A stretch of 25,143 nucleotides of DNA from an uncultured Bacteroidota bacterium (GTDB lineage: Bacteria > Bacteroidota > Bacteroidia > Bacteroidales > F082). The notes under the pieces were generated by a model. That model was not told the DNA's origin, searched no databases, and was given only the letters and a program-made list of their open reading frames with translations. Positions 1-8,811 of the stretch are shown here, one piece after another; position 1 is the first letter of the stretch, and each line of letters opens with the position of its first letter. Location of the stretch: the NCBI GenBank assembly GCA_900542475.1, contig UQNO01000027.1:1-25143 (forward strand). The letters run 5' to 3'. Position numbers and translations under genes: made by a program.

Positions 1-2451
1 CCTCAAGGAGAAAATGCTTCTGTGATTTTGGATTTGAAGGAATCGACGCTGTCGTCAGAAAAGATTTATGAGGCTTGGGCAAAGGTTGAAAATGATAATG
101 CAATCAGCGGATTCCGCCGTACAGGTTCCTGGGCGAAGGACCAATACCTCTATTTTTACGCAGAGTTTTCAAAGTCTATAAAATCTCAAGAGAAAAACGA
201 TGAAGGTCTTGTCTATGTCTTTGATTTTGAAAATGATGGCGAACCTCTCCTGATGCGTATCGGCATTTCGGCTGTCGATGTGGAAGGTGCGAAGAAGAAC
301 CTTGCATCGGAGATTGTCGATTTCGATTTCGAGGCTTTGGCTGCGAAAACATATACGACATGGAATGAAGAGTTGAACCGCATAAAAGTGAAAAGCGTCA
401 ACGAGAAAGATAAAAAAATATTCTACACCGCGCTGTATCATTCATTTATCGTCCCGAATCTGTATTCTGATGTTGACGGACGTTATCGCGCTCATGACTT
501 GCAGGTGCATCAGGCTGTTCGTCCGCGATACACGGTTTTCTCGCAATGGGACACTTTCCGTACCGAAAACCCCCTTCTTGGCATGGTTCAAACAGAGCGG
601 GCTGTGGATATAATCAACACATTCATAGACAATTACGAGACAGGAGGATTGCTTCCTACATGGGAGCTTGCCGCCAATGAGACACATTGCATGATTGGTT
701 ATCATTCAATTCCGGTTATTGCCGACGCTTATATCAACGGAATCAAGGGTTTTGATGCCGAAAAAGCTCTTGAAGCAATGGTTGACAGGGCGAACAAGGA
801 TATTTTCGGTCTTGAGTTTTACAAAAAATACGGCTATATACCCGCCGATATGGCTGGCGAGTCCGTCTCGACGACGCTTGAATACGCATACGACGATTGG
901 TGTATCGCGAGAATGGCGGAGAAGATGGGCAAAAACGATATCGCTGCCGAGTTTTACAGACGAGCACAGTATTATAAGAATCTCTACGACCCCGAGACGA
1001 AATTCTTCCGTGGTCGTAAAAACGGCGGTTTTGTGACACCGTTTGATCCTCGTCAGGTTAATTTCATGCTGACGGAAGCCAACACATGGCAATATAATTT
1101 CTTTGTGCCACAAGATGTTAACACTCATATCGATATGATGGGCGGCAAGACGGAGTATGAGAATATGTTGAGCCAGCTGTTTAACACCTCGTCGGGCTTG
1201 ACGGGGCGTCAGCAAGCCGATATTACGGGAATGATAGGACAGTATGCCCATGGCAACGAGCCCTCTCATCACATGGCGTATCTGTTTAATTTCGTTGGAA
1301 AACCTGTTAAGACACAGAGACTTGTCCATAAAATCATGAATGAGCTCTATACTGACAAGCCCGATGGTCTGTGCGGCAACGAGGACTGCGGTCAGATGTC
1401 GGCTTGGTATGTGATGAGTGCCATGGGATTTTATCCGGTGACGCCGGCGAGCGGAATGTTCATCATCGGCGCGCCTCATTTCGAGGAGATGACGATAAAC
1501 TTGGAAAATGGCGGGAAATTCACCGTGATAGCGAAAAATCTCTCAAGGGAAAATAAATATATCGAGTCGGTGAGGTTGAACGGCAAGAAGTTGAAACGCA
1601 GTTATTTGTATTGCGAAGAAGTGTTAGAAGGAGGGAAGTTGGAGTTTACTATGACGGATAACCGCAACACTTCGTGGGCTACGGAAGAGGAAGACTGTCC
1701 GGTGATGCGTATTGACGAGGACCTGATTGTGACGGCGCCTATTATTAATGTGGATAAATATGTTTTCTACGATTCCTTGGTGGTCAGCATCACGCATCCT
1801 GATGAAAACGCCGTGATTTATTATTCTTTTGATACCATTGGGCTGTTATCGGGTTCCATGCGCGGCGCTTCGGAATACGGAGGTCCGTTTGTAATCAAAG
1901 CCACTACCGATGTCGGCGCGGTGGCTGTTGTCGGGCGTGGTGCGACTTTGTCGTGTGTGTCGTCGGGGTCGTTCAAGAAAATCGATGCCGGACGCAGTAT
2001 CAAGATAAAGAATCGATACAGCGACCAGTATGAGGCGGGAGGCGACATCGCCCTCATTGACTTCCAGCGAGGCAGCGACAATTTCCGTGTTGGAATGTGG
2101 CAAGGCTACTATGGAGTTGATATCGACGTCACTGTTGATTTAGGTGAGAAAACCGACATCAGCCGTCTTGCCGGAGGCTTCCTGCAAGATCAGAAATCAT
2201 GGATTTTCATGCCCGCGCAGGTGGAATTTCAAGTCTCAAACGACGGCAAGAATTTCAAATCGCTCGGAGTGGTGAGAAACGAGGTTGAACAAGATACGGA
2301 AGATGCTGTTGTTCAAGAGCTTGAAATAAGAAAGAAGGCGCGCGCCCGCTATGTTCGTATGCTTGCTGTCAATCCGGGCCCTTGTCCCGAATGGCATGTC
2401 GGAGCAGGGGAGAAATCATGGGTCTTCTGTGATGAAGTCGTAATTGAATAA
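1..2451 (+). CDS. GH92 family alpha-mannosidase, 5' truncated by the window
   Basis: Glycoside hydrolase family 92 exo-alpha-mannosidase; the family removes mannose from high-mannose N-glycans or yeast mannan in the periplasm or at the cell surface, using calcium. The frame is open from base 1, so the gene starts outside the window and the signal peptide and part of the N-terminal beta-sandwich are missing; the GTG at 22 is only the first possible internal start. Counting from that GTG, family motifs are WDTFR at 176-180, GNEPSHH from 411 and GNEDCGQMSAWYV from 452; the conserved acidic residues there are the expected catalytic and metal-binding ones. After the catalytic part come a chitobiase C-terminal-like beta domain (about 577-650) and an F5/8 type C (discoidin-like) domain (about 690-809), both probably sugar-binding. 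No SusC/SusD pair lies downstream. The family call is firm; the exact linkage specificity cannot be read here. Confidence 0.93.
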   Translation, partial: PQGENASVILDLKESTLSSEKIYEAWAKVENDNAISGFRRTGSWAKDQYLYFYAEFSKSIKSQEKNDEGLVYVFDFENDGEPLLMRIGISAVDVEGAKKNLASEIVDFDFEALAAKTYTTWNEELNRIKVKSVNEKDKKIFYTALYHSFIVPNLYSDVDGRYRAHDLQVHQAVRPRYTVFSQWDTFRTENPLLGMVQTERAVDIINTFIDNYETGGLLPTWELAANETHCMIGYHSIPVIADAYINGIKGFDAEKALEAMVDRANKDIFGLEFYKKYGYIPADMAGESVSTTLEYAYDDWCIARMAEKMGKNDIAAEFYRRAQYYKNLYDPETKFFRGRKNGGFVTPFDPRQVNFMLTEANTWQYNFFVPQDVNTHIDMMGGKTEYENMLSQLFNTSSGLTGRQQADITGMIGQYAHGNEPSHHMAYLFNFVGKPVKTQRLVHKIMNELYTDKPDGLCGNEDCGQMSAWYVMSAMGFYPVTPASGMFIIGAPHFEEMTINLENGGKFTVIAKNLSRENKYIESVRLNGKKLKRSYLYCEEVLEGGKLEFTMTDNRNTSWATEEEDCPVMRIDEDLIVTAPIINVDKYVFYDSLVVSITHPDENAVIYYSFDTIGLLSGSMRGASEYGGPFVIKATTDVGAVAVVGRGATLSCVSSGSFKKIDAGRSIKIKNRYSDQYEAGGDIALIDFQRGSDNFRVGMWQGYYGVDIDVTVDLGEKTDISRLAGGFLQDQKSWIFMPAQVEFQVSNDGKNFKSLGVVRNEVEQDTEDAVVQELEIRKKARARYVRMLAVNPGPCPEWHVGAGEKSWVFCDEVVIE

Positions 2452-2605
2452 AAATAACACAAAAATTTTTGACAAAAAGCGTAAAAATTTTAAGTTATAA
2501 AAAAAACAACAATATCATAAAATAAGTTTTCGGAATAGAAAAATGGCGCATAACATACAGATAATCAATAAAATAAAAAATATTATAAAATATTTTCAAA
2601 AAAAT

Positions 2606-2636
2606 GTTGAAATATCAAAATTAATGTGTACTTTTG
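2606..2636 (+). promoter_or_regulatory. Bacteroidetes-type promoter for the YitT-family gene
   Basis: GTTG at 2606-2609 (one mismatch to TTTG) and a perfect TAnnTTTG box, TACTTTTG, at 2629-2636 are separated by 19 nt, the preferred spacing for the Bacteroidetes primary sigma factor. The start codon lies 35 nt downstream of the box, in a very AT-rich 220-bp intergenic stretch (2452-2671) that shows nothing else clear. Confidence 0.7.
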
Positions 2637-2671
2637 CACCCCGAAAACAGATGGTTAAAATATAACAAAAA

Positions 2672-3688
2672 ATGGTAAGTGCGAAACAAATTCGGGATTA
2701 CGTGGCAACCAAGAAATTCTGGGTTGAGTTCCTTATTATGACATTTGGCATGATTTTGACTGCCATCTGTGTTCATTATTTTTTGGTTCCAAGCAAGCTC
2801 ATCATCGGTACAATCTCGGGTCTCTCAATCGTTTTGGCGACAGTGTCGGAGTCATTGTTCGGTGTGCATTTGGAGGTGTCAGTGATGATTTTAATCATCA
2901 ACGCCATTTTGCTTGTCTTGGCATACTTTTTAATAGGGAAAGAGTTCGGTATAAAGACGGTTTACACTGCTTTGATTTTAGGACCTTTCACTGCGTTGTT
3001 TGAGAAGTACCTGCCGTATCAAATGGTTGTCACCAAATTATACGGGGAGAAGAGTGCTTTTTACGACGTTGCGACAGGCGGCTGGTCTTCGACGGCGCTT
3101 CATGATGGTGTCTCGTCGTTGATGGGCGACCCTTGGTTCGACCTCGTTTGTTTCGTACTCATACTCAGCTTCTCACAGGCCACGCTGTTTAAAATCAATG
3201 CTTCGACAGGCGGGCTTGACATTCTCGCGAAGATTGTTAACAAGTATCTGCATTTCGATATCGGGGCGTCTGTAACAGTGGCGGGTACCGCTATCTGCTT
3301 GACGGCTTTCGCCATCAACCCGTTCAATATCGTTATAATCGGCCTGATAGGCACATGGATTAACGGTTTGGTCGTCGATTATTTCACAGCCGGTTTGAAC
3401 AACAGAAAGCGTGTCTGCATTATCAGCCCACAGTACAGGCATATTCAAGACTTCATCATCAATGACCTTCAGCGAGGTGTTACGATGTACGATGTGACCG
3501 GTGGTTACAGCAATCAAAAGAAAGTTGAGATTGAAGCCCTTCTCACCAAAGACGAGTTCTCCAAGTTGATGAATCACATCAACGAAAACGACATAAACGC
3601 ATTCATTACAGCTGGCAATGTCAGCGAGGTTTACGGTCTGTGGGCGAGTAACAAGAAAAAAACAAAGCAAGAGAGAGTAAAGCTTTGA
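2672..3688 (+). CDS. YitT-family membrane protein (DUF161 plus DUF2179)
   Basis: A 338-residue integral membrane protein of the YitT family. About five or six hydrophobic segments fill residues 15-240, followed by a cytoplasmic DUF2179 domain (about 245-330) of ferredoxin-like alpha/beta type, with the typical pattern of an exposed start (RVCIISPQY), a GVT-x-YDVTGGY motif and a closing AFITAGNVSEVYG. The size and two-part plan match the family closely. Its transport or signalling role is not established, so none is assigned. It has its own promoter upstream and a strong hairpin terminator downstream, so it appears to be a single-gene unit. The ATG start follows the promoter at the expected distance. 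Confidence 0.88.
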   Translation: MVSAKQIRDYVATKKFWVEFLIMTFGMILTAICVHYFLVPSKLIIGTISGLSIVLATVSESLFGVHLEVSVMILIINAILLVLAYFLIGKEFGIKTVYTALILGPFTALFEKYLPYQMVVTKLYGEKSAFYDVATGGWSSTALHDGVSSLMGDPWFDLVCFVLILSFSQATLFKINASTGGLDILAKIVNKYLHFDIGASVTVAGTAICLTAFAINPFNIVIIGLIGTWINGLVVDYFTAGLNNRKRVCIISPQYRHIQDFIINDLQRGVTMYDVTGGYSNQKKVEIEALLTKDEFSKLMNHINENDINAFITAGNVSEVYGLWASNKKKTKQERVKL

Positions 3689-3724
3689 TTTTCATAGGAT
3701 TAAGTTTTAAATGGTTAATTTGGA

Positions 3725-3756
3725 AACAGCTTCCCTCCCCAGGAAGCTGTTTTTTT
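3725..3756 (+). terminator. Rho-independent terminator after the YitT-family gene
   Basis: A perfect 10-bp stem, AACAGCTTCC (3725-3734) with GGAAGCTGTT (3742-3751), and a 7-nt loop run straight into a T tract. It lies 37 bp after the stop codon and separates this gene from the convergent ruvB. Confidence 0.88.
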
Positions 3757-3779
3757 ATGTAATTTTAATTGGTAATGAT

Positions 3780-4802
3780 TTAAAACAAGCTGCCCTGATC
3801 TGCGCCTTTGAAAAGCCCCAGGTGCTTGTAGGCCAATTCGGTGGCGACTCTGCCGCGTGGTGTGCGCATGAGATAGCCTTCTTGAATGAGGAACGGTTCG
3901 CAGACTTCCTCTATGGTGCCGGCTTCTTCGCCTACGGCAGTGGCGATAGTATTGACACCGACGGGGCCGCCTTTGAATTTCTCGATGATTGTCAACAAGA
4001 TACGATTGTCCATGTCGTCGAGTCCGTGCTGATCGACGTTGAGGGCTTGAAGTCCTATTTTTGCTATGTCGATAGAGATGCGTCCGTCGCCTTGTATTTG
4101 TGCGAAATCACGGACGCGGCGCAGAAGCAGGTTGGCAATACGCGGGGTGCCGCGGCTTCTTCTTGCAATCTCGGCAGCCGCCTCGTCGTTGATAGGTACT
4201 TTGAGAATTGACGCCGAGCGTTTTATGATGTCGGACAATGTTTTCGAGTCATAATATTCGAGACGCATATTGATGCCGAAACGCGAGCGCAGAGGTGCGG
4301 TGAGCAGTCCGGAGCGTGTGGTGGCGCCTATCAGTGTGAAAGGGTTGAGAGCTATCTGTACACTACGTGCGTTTGGCCCGGTTTCAATCATGATGTCAAT
4401 GCGAAAATCCTCCATGGCGGAGTAGAGATACTCCTCCACGACAGGACTCAAGCGATGAATCTCGTCGATAAACAACACGTCGTTTTTCTCAAGGCTCGTC
4501 AACAATCCGGCAAGGTTCCCTGGCTTGTCGAGCACAGGCCCCGATGTCATTTTCATGTTCACGCCAAGCTCGTTTGCAATGATGTGTGACAATGTGGTCT
4601 TTCCCAATCCGGGAGGCCCGTGCAGCAACACATGGTCAAGCGACTCGCCGCGCCGGGCAGCCGCCTGTACAAAAACCCTGAGATTTGCCACAACCTGCTC
4701 CTGCCCGGCGAAACTGACGAAAGCGTCAGGTCTTAAAACCTGCTCGATTTCTTTTTCATCATGGCTCATCATAGTGCCGTATGCGTCGAGATTTTCATTC
4801 AT
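3780..4802 (-). CDS. ruvB: Holliday junction branch migration ATPase RuvB
   Basis: The AAA+ motor of the RuvABC complex, which drives branch migration of Holliday junctions during recombination and repair. At 340 residues it is the usual length. Visible features: Walker A GPPGLGKTT at 62-70, Walker B FIDEIH at 111-116, the sensor-1 and arginine-finger region GATTRSGLLTAPLRSRFG at 159-176, and a C-terminal winged-helix DNA-binding domain ending RTPRGRVATELAYKHLG. The ATG at 4802 agrees with family N-termini. ruvA and ruvC are not in the window, which is normal for this phylum. A TAATTTTG box lies just upstream on the same strand. Confidence 0.98.
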   Translation of the reverse strand: MNENLDAYGTMMSHDEKEIEQVLRPDAFVSFAGQEQVVANLRVFVQAAARRGESLDHVLLHGPPGLGKTTLSHIIANELGVNMKMTSGPVLDKPGNLAGLLTSLEKNDVLFIDEIHRLSPVVEEYLYSAMEDFRIDIMIETGPNARSVQIALNPFTLIGATTRSGLLTAPLRSRFGINMRLEYYDSKTLSDIIKRSASILKVPINDEAAAEIARRSRGTPRIANLLLRRVRDFAQIQGDGRISIDIAKIGLQALNVDQHGLDDMDNRILLTIIEKFKGGPVGVNTIATAVGEEAGTIEEVCEPFLIQEGYLMRTPRGRVATELAYKHLGLFKGADQGSLF

Positions 4803-4818
4803 AACTAAAAATTATTCA

Positions 4819-4826
4819 CAAAATTA
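4819..4826 (-). promoter_or_regulatory. -7 box upstream of ruvB
   Basis: TAATTTTG on the minus strand matches TAnnTTTG and sits 17 nt before the ruvB start codon. No good -33 TTTG is seen (TTTC about 21 nt further upstream at best), so this is a half-supported promoter. Confidence 0.5.
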
Positions 4827-4884
4827 CAAAAAATCGCATACTAATTTGAAAAGTTTTGCGTAATTTTACAAAAAATTTTGTGTT

Positions 4885-5451
4885 TTGAAAAAGAAGGTTT
4901 TGTTTGTTGTCATAATATGCTTGTTATCAATAAGTTGCATTGCCCAGAACGGTGTTCTGATTTTAAATCAGAGTTCTAAAATTGACACTTTGATAATGAA
5001 ACAGCGTCAAATACATGCGAATGACAGCACTATTGACGGCTTTAGAGTGCAGATTTTCATGGAACTTGGCAATGACGCCTTGCGACATGCCGACAGCGTG
5101 AAAATGACGTTTGTCGAGAAATATCCTGAAGTTCCAATTTATCTGATATTCGGACAACCCTATTATCGTTTGCGTATCGGTGATTTCCGCACTCGCTTGG
5201 AGGCGGAAAATATGTATCAAAGAGTGAAAAAGGTTTATAAAAACGCCTTTGTTACCGCCGACAGAATTAATTTGCCCTATATCGCACTGTGCTCAAGCGA
5301 TGTTAGTTGGGATGCTGTTCAACTTGACGAGACGAAAGACGGGCTTCTTGTTGATGATGATTTTTATGTTATTGATACTCTGTTGCTTGATAGTCTAATC
5401 TATAATGATTCTATCAGTAATCTTAACAAAAATATTTTCTATGATGAATAA
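4885..5451 (+). CDS. SPOR-domain envelope protein
   Basis: An exported protein of 188 residues with a SPOR peptidoglycan-binding domain. The N-terminus is basic (MKKK), followed by a hydrophobic stretch ending SISCIAQ, so it is cleaved either after CIA by signal peptidase I or before the cysteine as a lipoprotein; the sequence does not settle which. The SPOR fold covers about residues 48-120, with FRVQIFMELGNDALRHAD, then PVYLIFGQPYYRLRIGDF-type strands and the second helix RLEAENMYQRVKK (first strand pair slightly variant). SPOR domains bind septal glycan stripped of stem peptides, suggesting a cell-division or wall role. The start is a TTG at 4885; no ATG gives a complete signal peptide. 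It heads a same-strand run with the next two genes. Confidence 0.83.
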   Translation: MKKKVLFVVIICLLSISCIAQNGVLILNQSSKIDTLIMKQRQIHANDSTIDGFRVQIFMELGNDALRHADSVKMTFVEKYPEVPIYLIFGQPYYRLRIGDFRTRLEAENMYQRVKKVYKNAFVTADRINLPYIALCSSDVSWDAVQLDETKDGLLVDDDFYVIDTLLLDSLIYNDSISNLNKNIFYDE

Positions 5452-5462
5452 AATCAGGAATT

Positions 5463-5918
5463 ATGGAAAACGATGATTTGAAGAAACAAATAGACGAGCT
5501 TTTCAGACTTTTCAAAAAGGTGATGGATAAATATCCGACAGATGAAGTGCCTGGCATGGACAGGGCGCAATTAGAGCAACTGAAAGCGTATCTCACTCAA
5601 TATGACTCGATTAAGGATCAGTTTTCGGTTGAGATGTTTGGCATGATGGACAATGAAATGGCAAAACGTGTTATCTCATTGTTGACAAATAAACTCAGGG
5701 AGCAACTTGGTGAAGATGCCGATATTGATGAAAAACCGGACAGCCATATTAAAGATGTGGAAGTAAAAGAGAAGGCTTTCGAGTCGCTGCAGACAGGCGA
5801 GAACTATCAGTCGCTAATTGACGCGATTGACGCACAGCTGAAAAATCCCGACCTGACAGATGACGAGATGGATAGCTTGCTTGATAAACGTCAGAGGTTG
5901 ATGAAATATAATAGATAA
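5463..5918 (+). CDS. Hypothetical acidic helical protein, unknown function
   Basis: I do not recognise this family. The product is 151 residues, has no signal peptide or membrane segment, and is rich in charged residues and methionine. The pattern suggests long amphipathic helices: an N-terminal helix (DDLKKQIDELFRLFKKVM), a central one around MFGMMDNEMAKRVISLLTNKLREQL, and a C-terminal helical pair ending DEMDSLLDKRQRLMKYNR. It starts 11 nt after the SPOR gene and ends 19 nt before the barrel-protein gene, so co-transcription is likely and a cytoplasmic role linked to the envelope genes is possible but unproven. Confidence 0.72.
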   Translation: MENDDLKKQIDELFRLFKKVMDKYPTDEVPGMDRAQLEQLKAYLTQYDSIKDQFSVEMFGMMDNEMAKRVISLLTNKLREQLGEDADIDEKPDSHIKDVEVKEKAFESLQTGENYQSLIDAIDAQLKNPDLTDDEMDSLLDKRQRLMKYNR

Positions 5919-5937
5919 CTTATAATAGATAATAGAT

Positions 5938-6603
5938 ATGAGAAAGAGTTTTTTGATTTTGTCAATATTAGTGTCGCTTTCGTTCATGGCAAAGGCGCAA
6001 TTGATAAAAGACCGCACTAATGGCTTGATTACCGTTGGTTTTGATTTATATACAGATATCAACACCGGCAGTGGTTATGAGAATTTCGACCTGCGTACTA
6101 TAAATCAAGGCTTTGGTACATATATGACCTACAATTTCCCGATGGGCGACTCTAAACACACGGTGTCGCTTGGCGCAGGTTTTTCGAGTCATAATTATTT
6201 TATGAAAAATGCCTGGTTGTCAGAGCCTTATAATCATAGTATAACCTTTGTTGAGAATGCTGCGGTGAAGAAAAGCAAGATAAATATCAACTATTTCGAC
6301 ATTCCAATAGAGTTGAATTTTCGTATAGCTGACAAATTCAAGATTTCATTTGGCGCCAAGGGCAGTTTCTTGTTGGGCGGCAAGTCGAAGGTTGTTGGCA
6401 ATATCTATGGCGACGGTCATAAATGGGAGATAAAATACAACGAGGTCAATGCTTTGGAAAGTGTAGTGTATGGTCTTTTCGCAAGAGTTGGTTACAGATG
6501 CGTGAATTTGTATGTGGGATACCAAGTTCGCAGTTCTTTCAAGCAGGACAGAGGTCCCGAGATACTGCCATTCTCGATAGGTATCGGCATCAGGGCTTAT
6601 TAG
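5938..6603 (+). CDS. Outer-membrane beta-barrel protein (PorT/OmpA-barrel-like)
   Basis: An exported 221-residue protein with a clear type I signal peptide (MRKSFLILSILVSLSFMAKAQ, cleavage probably after AKA). The mature part alternates short amphipathic beta strands and polar turns (GLITVGFDLYTDI, YMTYNFPM, HTVSLGAGFSSH, LYVGYQVRSSF) and ends FSIGIGIRAY with a terminal aromatic residue, as expected for the last strand of an outer-membrane barrel. It fits the small 8-stranded outer membrane beta-barrel families common in Bacteroidetes; the ligand is unknown. Its stop codon overlaps the convergent membrane-protein gene by 4 bp, leaving no room for a separate terminator. Confidence 0.82.
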   Translation: MRKSFLILSILVSLSFMAKAQLIKDRTNGLITVGFDLYTDINTGSGYENFDLRTINQGFGTYMTYNFPMGDSKHTVSLGAGFSSHNYFMKNAWLSEPYNHSITFVENAAVKKSKININYFDIPIELNFRIADKFKISFGAKGSFLLGGKSKVVGNIYGDGHKWEIKYNEVNALESVVYGLFARVGYRCVNLYVGYQVRSSFKQDRGPEILPFSIGIGIRAY

Positions 6604-7202
6604 AATAAGATAAAGTAATAAATTAGTATAACTGTCACGAATCCCATGGCGAAGCCCGCAAGTATTTGGGCGTTGCTATGGGATTGGAGTTTTAATCGGG
6701 CTGACGCGACTATGCCTGAAACGATGATACTACCAATAAAATAAGGCAGATACATGCTGATTGACATCATTGTCATGATAAAGAGACATACGGTGAAGCA
6801 GCCCCAGCCGAGTGCGTGAAGGCTGATTTTCCAGAAAAAAGTTGTAATAAAAGCCAAGACTGTCACAACGATAGTCGCTGTGAGATAAAAATTGAAGACG
6901 GATAACAGTTGAATTTTATTGAAAAACCGTAGTGTTCCGTAAAGAAACAATATCATTATGAAAAGCGGGCCCAGTCGGTCGTCTTTGTCTTCCATCTCGA
7001 TAGAGTCGATGATGTGCCATTTTTTCATTATCACGATTATTAAAGCGGGCAAAATACATGTCATTGACAATGTGACAGTTAGAAATATCGCATCGTTGTT
7101 TGAGATGAAGCGTGTAAGACCGGAGAGCGATAAGATTATCATCATCCACGTCGGGTGGAAGATGGGGTGTCCTAATATAGAGATGATTTTTGCTGTCTTC
7201 AT
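6600..7202 (-). CDS. Small polytopic membrane protein downstream of rpoN (possibly PAP2-like remnant)
   Basis: A 200-residue protein with about six hydrophobic segments (from ISILGHPIFHPTWMMIILSL through to FAMGFVTVILIYYF). The stretch ISLHALGWG in the second half recalls the histidine segment of PAP2-type lipid phosphatases, and the charged loop SIEMEDKDDRLGP is unusual, but the full phosphatase motif set (KxxxxxxRP, PSGH) is absent, so activity is doubtful. Its ATG overlaps the rpoN stop codon in an ATGA arrangement (7199-7202), implying translational coupling. The specific function is unknown. Confidence 0.7.
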   Translation of the reverse strand: MKTAKIISILGHPIFHPTWMMIILSLSGLTRFISNNDAIFLTVTLSMTCILPALIIVIMKKWHIIDSIEMEDKDDRLGPLFIMILFLYGTLRFFNKIQLLSVFNFYLTATIVVTVLAFITTFFWKISLHALGWGCFTVCLFIMTMMSISMYLPYFIGSIIVSGIVASARLKLQSHSNAQILAGFAMGFVTVILIYYFILF

Positions 7203-8698
7203 ATCACTTTGCGGAGGCGGGCGACAGGGATGTCCAGTTGCTCGCGGTATTTCGCGACGGTGCGGCGCGCTATGGTATAGCCTTTTTCTTTCAAAATCGC
7301 TGTTAACTCGTCATCAGTCAAAGGATTGGATTTGTCTTCGTTTTCCACGCTTTCGCGGACGATTTTCTTGACTTCGCGGGTTGAGACCTCTTCGCCTTCA
7401 TCGTTGAGGAGTCCTTCGCTGAAGAAGTATTTGAGCTGGAAAGTGCCGTAGGCTGTCTGGACATACTTGCTGTTGGCGACACGGGAAATGGTGGAGACAT
7501 CAAGACCGACGATGTCGGATATGTCTTTGAGAATCATTGGCTTGAGTTTGCCTTCGTCGCCGGTGAGGAAAAAGTCCTTTTGATATTCCATGATAGCGTT
7601 CATGGTGACATAAAGGGTGTTTTGGCGTTGTTTGATGGCATCGATAAACCAGTTCGCCGAGTCTATTTTGTTTTTGATGAAGCTTACGGCTTCGCGTTTG
7701 TCGGCGCTGTCTTTGCCCGAGGAATACTCTTTCAGCATGTTCAGGAAGTCTTTGCTGACATGGAGGTCGGGTGTGTTCCGGTTGTTAAGTTGTAGTTCCA
7801 GTTCGCCGTCATTGTTTAATACGGTGAAATCAGGTATTATATAGTTGTTGTTTGGGCTGGCCGAGCCCGTTGAGCCGCCTGGTTTGGGGTTGAGAGCCAA
7901 AACGATGTCGAGCGCTTTTTTGAAATCTTCTTCCGACATGCCAGAGCGCGAGACGATTTTGTCGTAGTGTTTTTTTGTAAACTCATCGAAGTGGTTTTGT
8001 ATGATAGACAGTGCGTTCGCATAGTCTTTGTCGGGGTTTTCGCGTTTAAGTCGGCGCAGTTGTATGAGCAGGCATTCTTGAAGATTCGACGCGCCTATGC
8101 CAGCAGGGTCGAAGTCTTGTATGATTTCAAGCACTTCGCGTACTTCGTCTTCTGTGACATCGAGATTTTGTGTGAACAAGAGGTCGTCGGCTATGCCGGA
8201 GATGGGGCGTGACAGGTATCCGGCATCGTCGAGGTTGCCGATGATATACGTTCCAATTTTCCGTTTTTTCTCGTCGAGTTTGCGAAATCCCAATTGTTCC
8301 ATGAGTGTGTCCTGGAACGTGGTCTCATTAGTTATCGGGGCATCGTAGTGCTTGTCGTCGGGACTGTTGTTGTTGGCGACATATTTATATGCTGCGTCGT
8401 CTTCGTCGTCGTCTTTCAGATAATCGTCGAAATCGTCGAGCGGGTCATAATGGCTGTCATCGTTTTGTTCATCATCAAAGGTGTCGATGTCGTCATTTTC
8501 ATTGATGCTGTCCCCATTGATATCGTATTCATAATCAGGGTTTTCGCCTTCTTCGAGGGCGGGGTTCTGCATGATTTCCTCTTTGATGCGCGTGCCCAGC
8601 TCCATTGTCGGAATCTGCAGCAGTTTCATGATAAGAATCTGCTGTGGCGACAGTTTCTGGAGTAGCTTCTGGGTTTGCGTCAAACGTTGTTGGCTCAT
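7199..8698 (-). CDS. rpoN: RNA polymerase sigma-54 factor RpoN
   Basis: Alternative sigma factor that recognises -24/-12 promoters and needs an AAA+ enhancer-binding protein to open them. The 499-residue chain has all regions: N-terminal glutamine- and leucine-rich region I (about 1-50, LTQTQKLLQKLSPQQILIMK), a very acidic Asp-rich linker (about 52-115) typical of region II, the core-binding region (about 120-310), a helix-turn-helix (LKDISDIVGLDVSTISRVAN), and the RpoN box ARRTVAKYRE near residues 477-486, close to the C-terminus. It is coupled to the downstream membrane-protein gene. No sigma-54 activator gene is present in the window. Confidence 0.98.
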   Translation of the reverse strand: MSQQRLTQTQKLLQKLSPQQILIMKLLQIPTMELGTRIKEEIMQNPALEEGENPDYEYDINGDSINENDDIDTFDDEQNDDSHYDPLDDFDDYLKDDDEDDAAYKYVANNNSPDDKHYDAPITNETTFQDTLMEQLGFRKLDEKKRKIGTYIIGNLDDAGYLSRPISGIADDLLFTQNLDVTEDEVREVLEIIQDFDPAGIGASNLQECLLIQLRRLKRENPDKDYANALSIIQNHFDEFTKKHYDKIVSRSGMSEEDFKKALDIVLALNPKPGGSTGSASPNNNYIIPDFTVLNNDGELELQLNNRNTPDLHVSKDFLNMLKEYSSGKDSADKREAVSFIKNKIDSANWFIDAIKQRQNTLYVTMNAIMEYQKDFFLTGDEGKLKPMILKDISDIVGLDVSTISRVANSKYVQTAYGTFQLKYFFSEGLLNDEGEEVSTREVKKIVRESVENEDKSNPLTDDELTAILKEKGYTIARRTVAKYREQLDIPVARLRKVI

Positions 8699-8716
8699 GA
8701 CAAATAATCATTATCC

Positions 8717-8804
8717 GTCATTTCGAGCGTAACGAAGTGAAGTCGGGAAATCTATGTTGACACAATGAGATTTTTCCATTCCGCTCCGTTCCAGTCGAAA
8801 TGAC
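8717..8804. repeat. 88-bp imperfect inverted repeat between asnS and rpoN (GTCATTTCGA family)
   Basis: The ends are perfect inverse copies, GTCATTTCGA (8717-8726) and TCGAAATGAC (8795-8804), and the similarity continues inward to GGGAAATCT on one side and AGATTTTTCC on the other, giving two arms of about 40 bp (8717-8756 and 8765-8804). This gives the look of an interspersed non-autonomous repeat able to form a long hairpin. Related sequence occurs at 12034-12141 and, as one arm only, at 15306-15335. It fills the 113-bp gap between the two minus-strand genes. Confidence 0.78.
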
Positions 8805-8811
8805 GACATTG

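Noticed and set aside
706..1479. 257-codon minus-strand open frame inside the GH92 gene
   Set aside because: It is antisense to strongly conserved GH92 motifs, has no promoter box and no recognisable protein pattern.
4861..4868. TAATTTTA as a promoter box for the SPOR-protein gene
   Set aside because: It lacks the final G of TAnnTTTG and there is no TTG near 19 nt upstream.
6600..7202. Active PAP2 phosphatase
   Set aside because: Only one histidine-containing stretch is reminiscent; the defining phosphatase motifs are missing, so the call was kept at membrane protein of unknown function.
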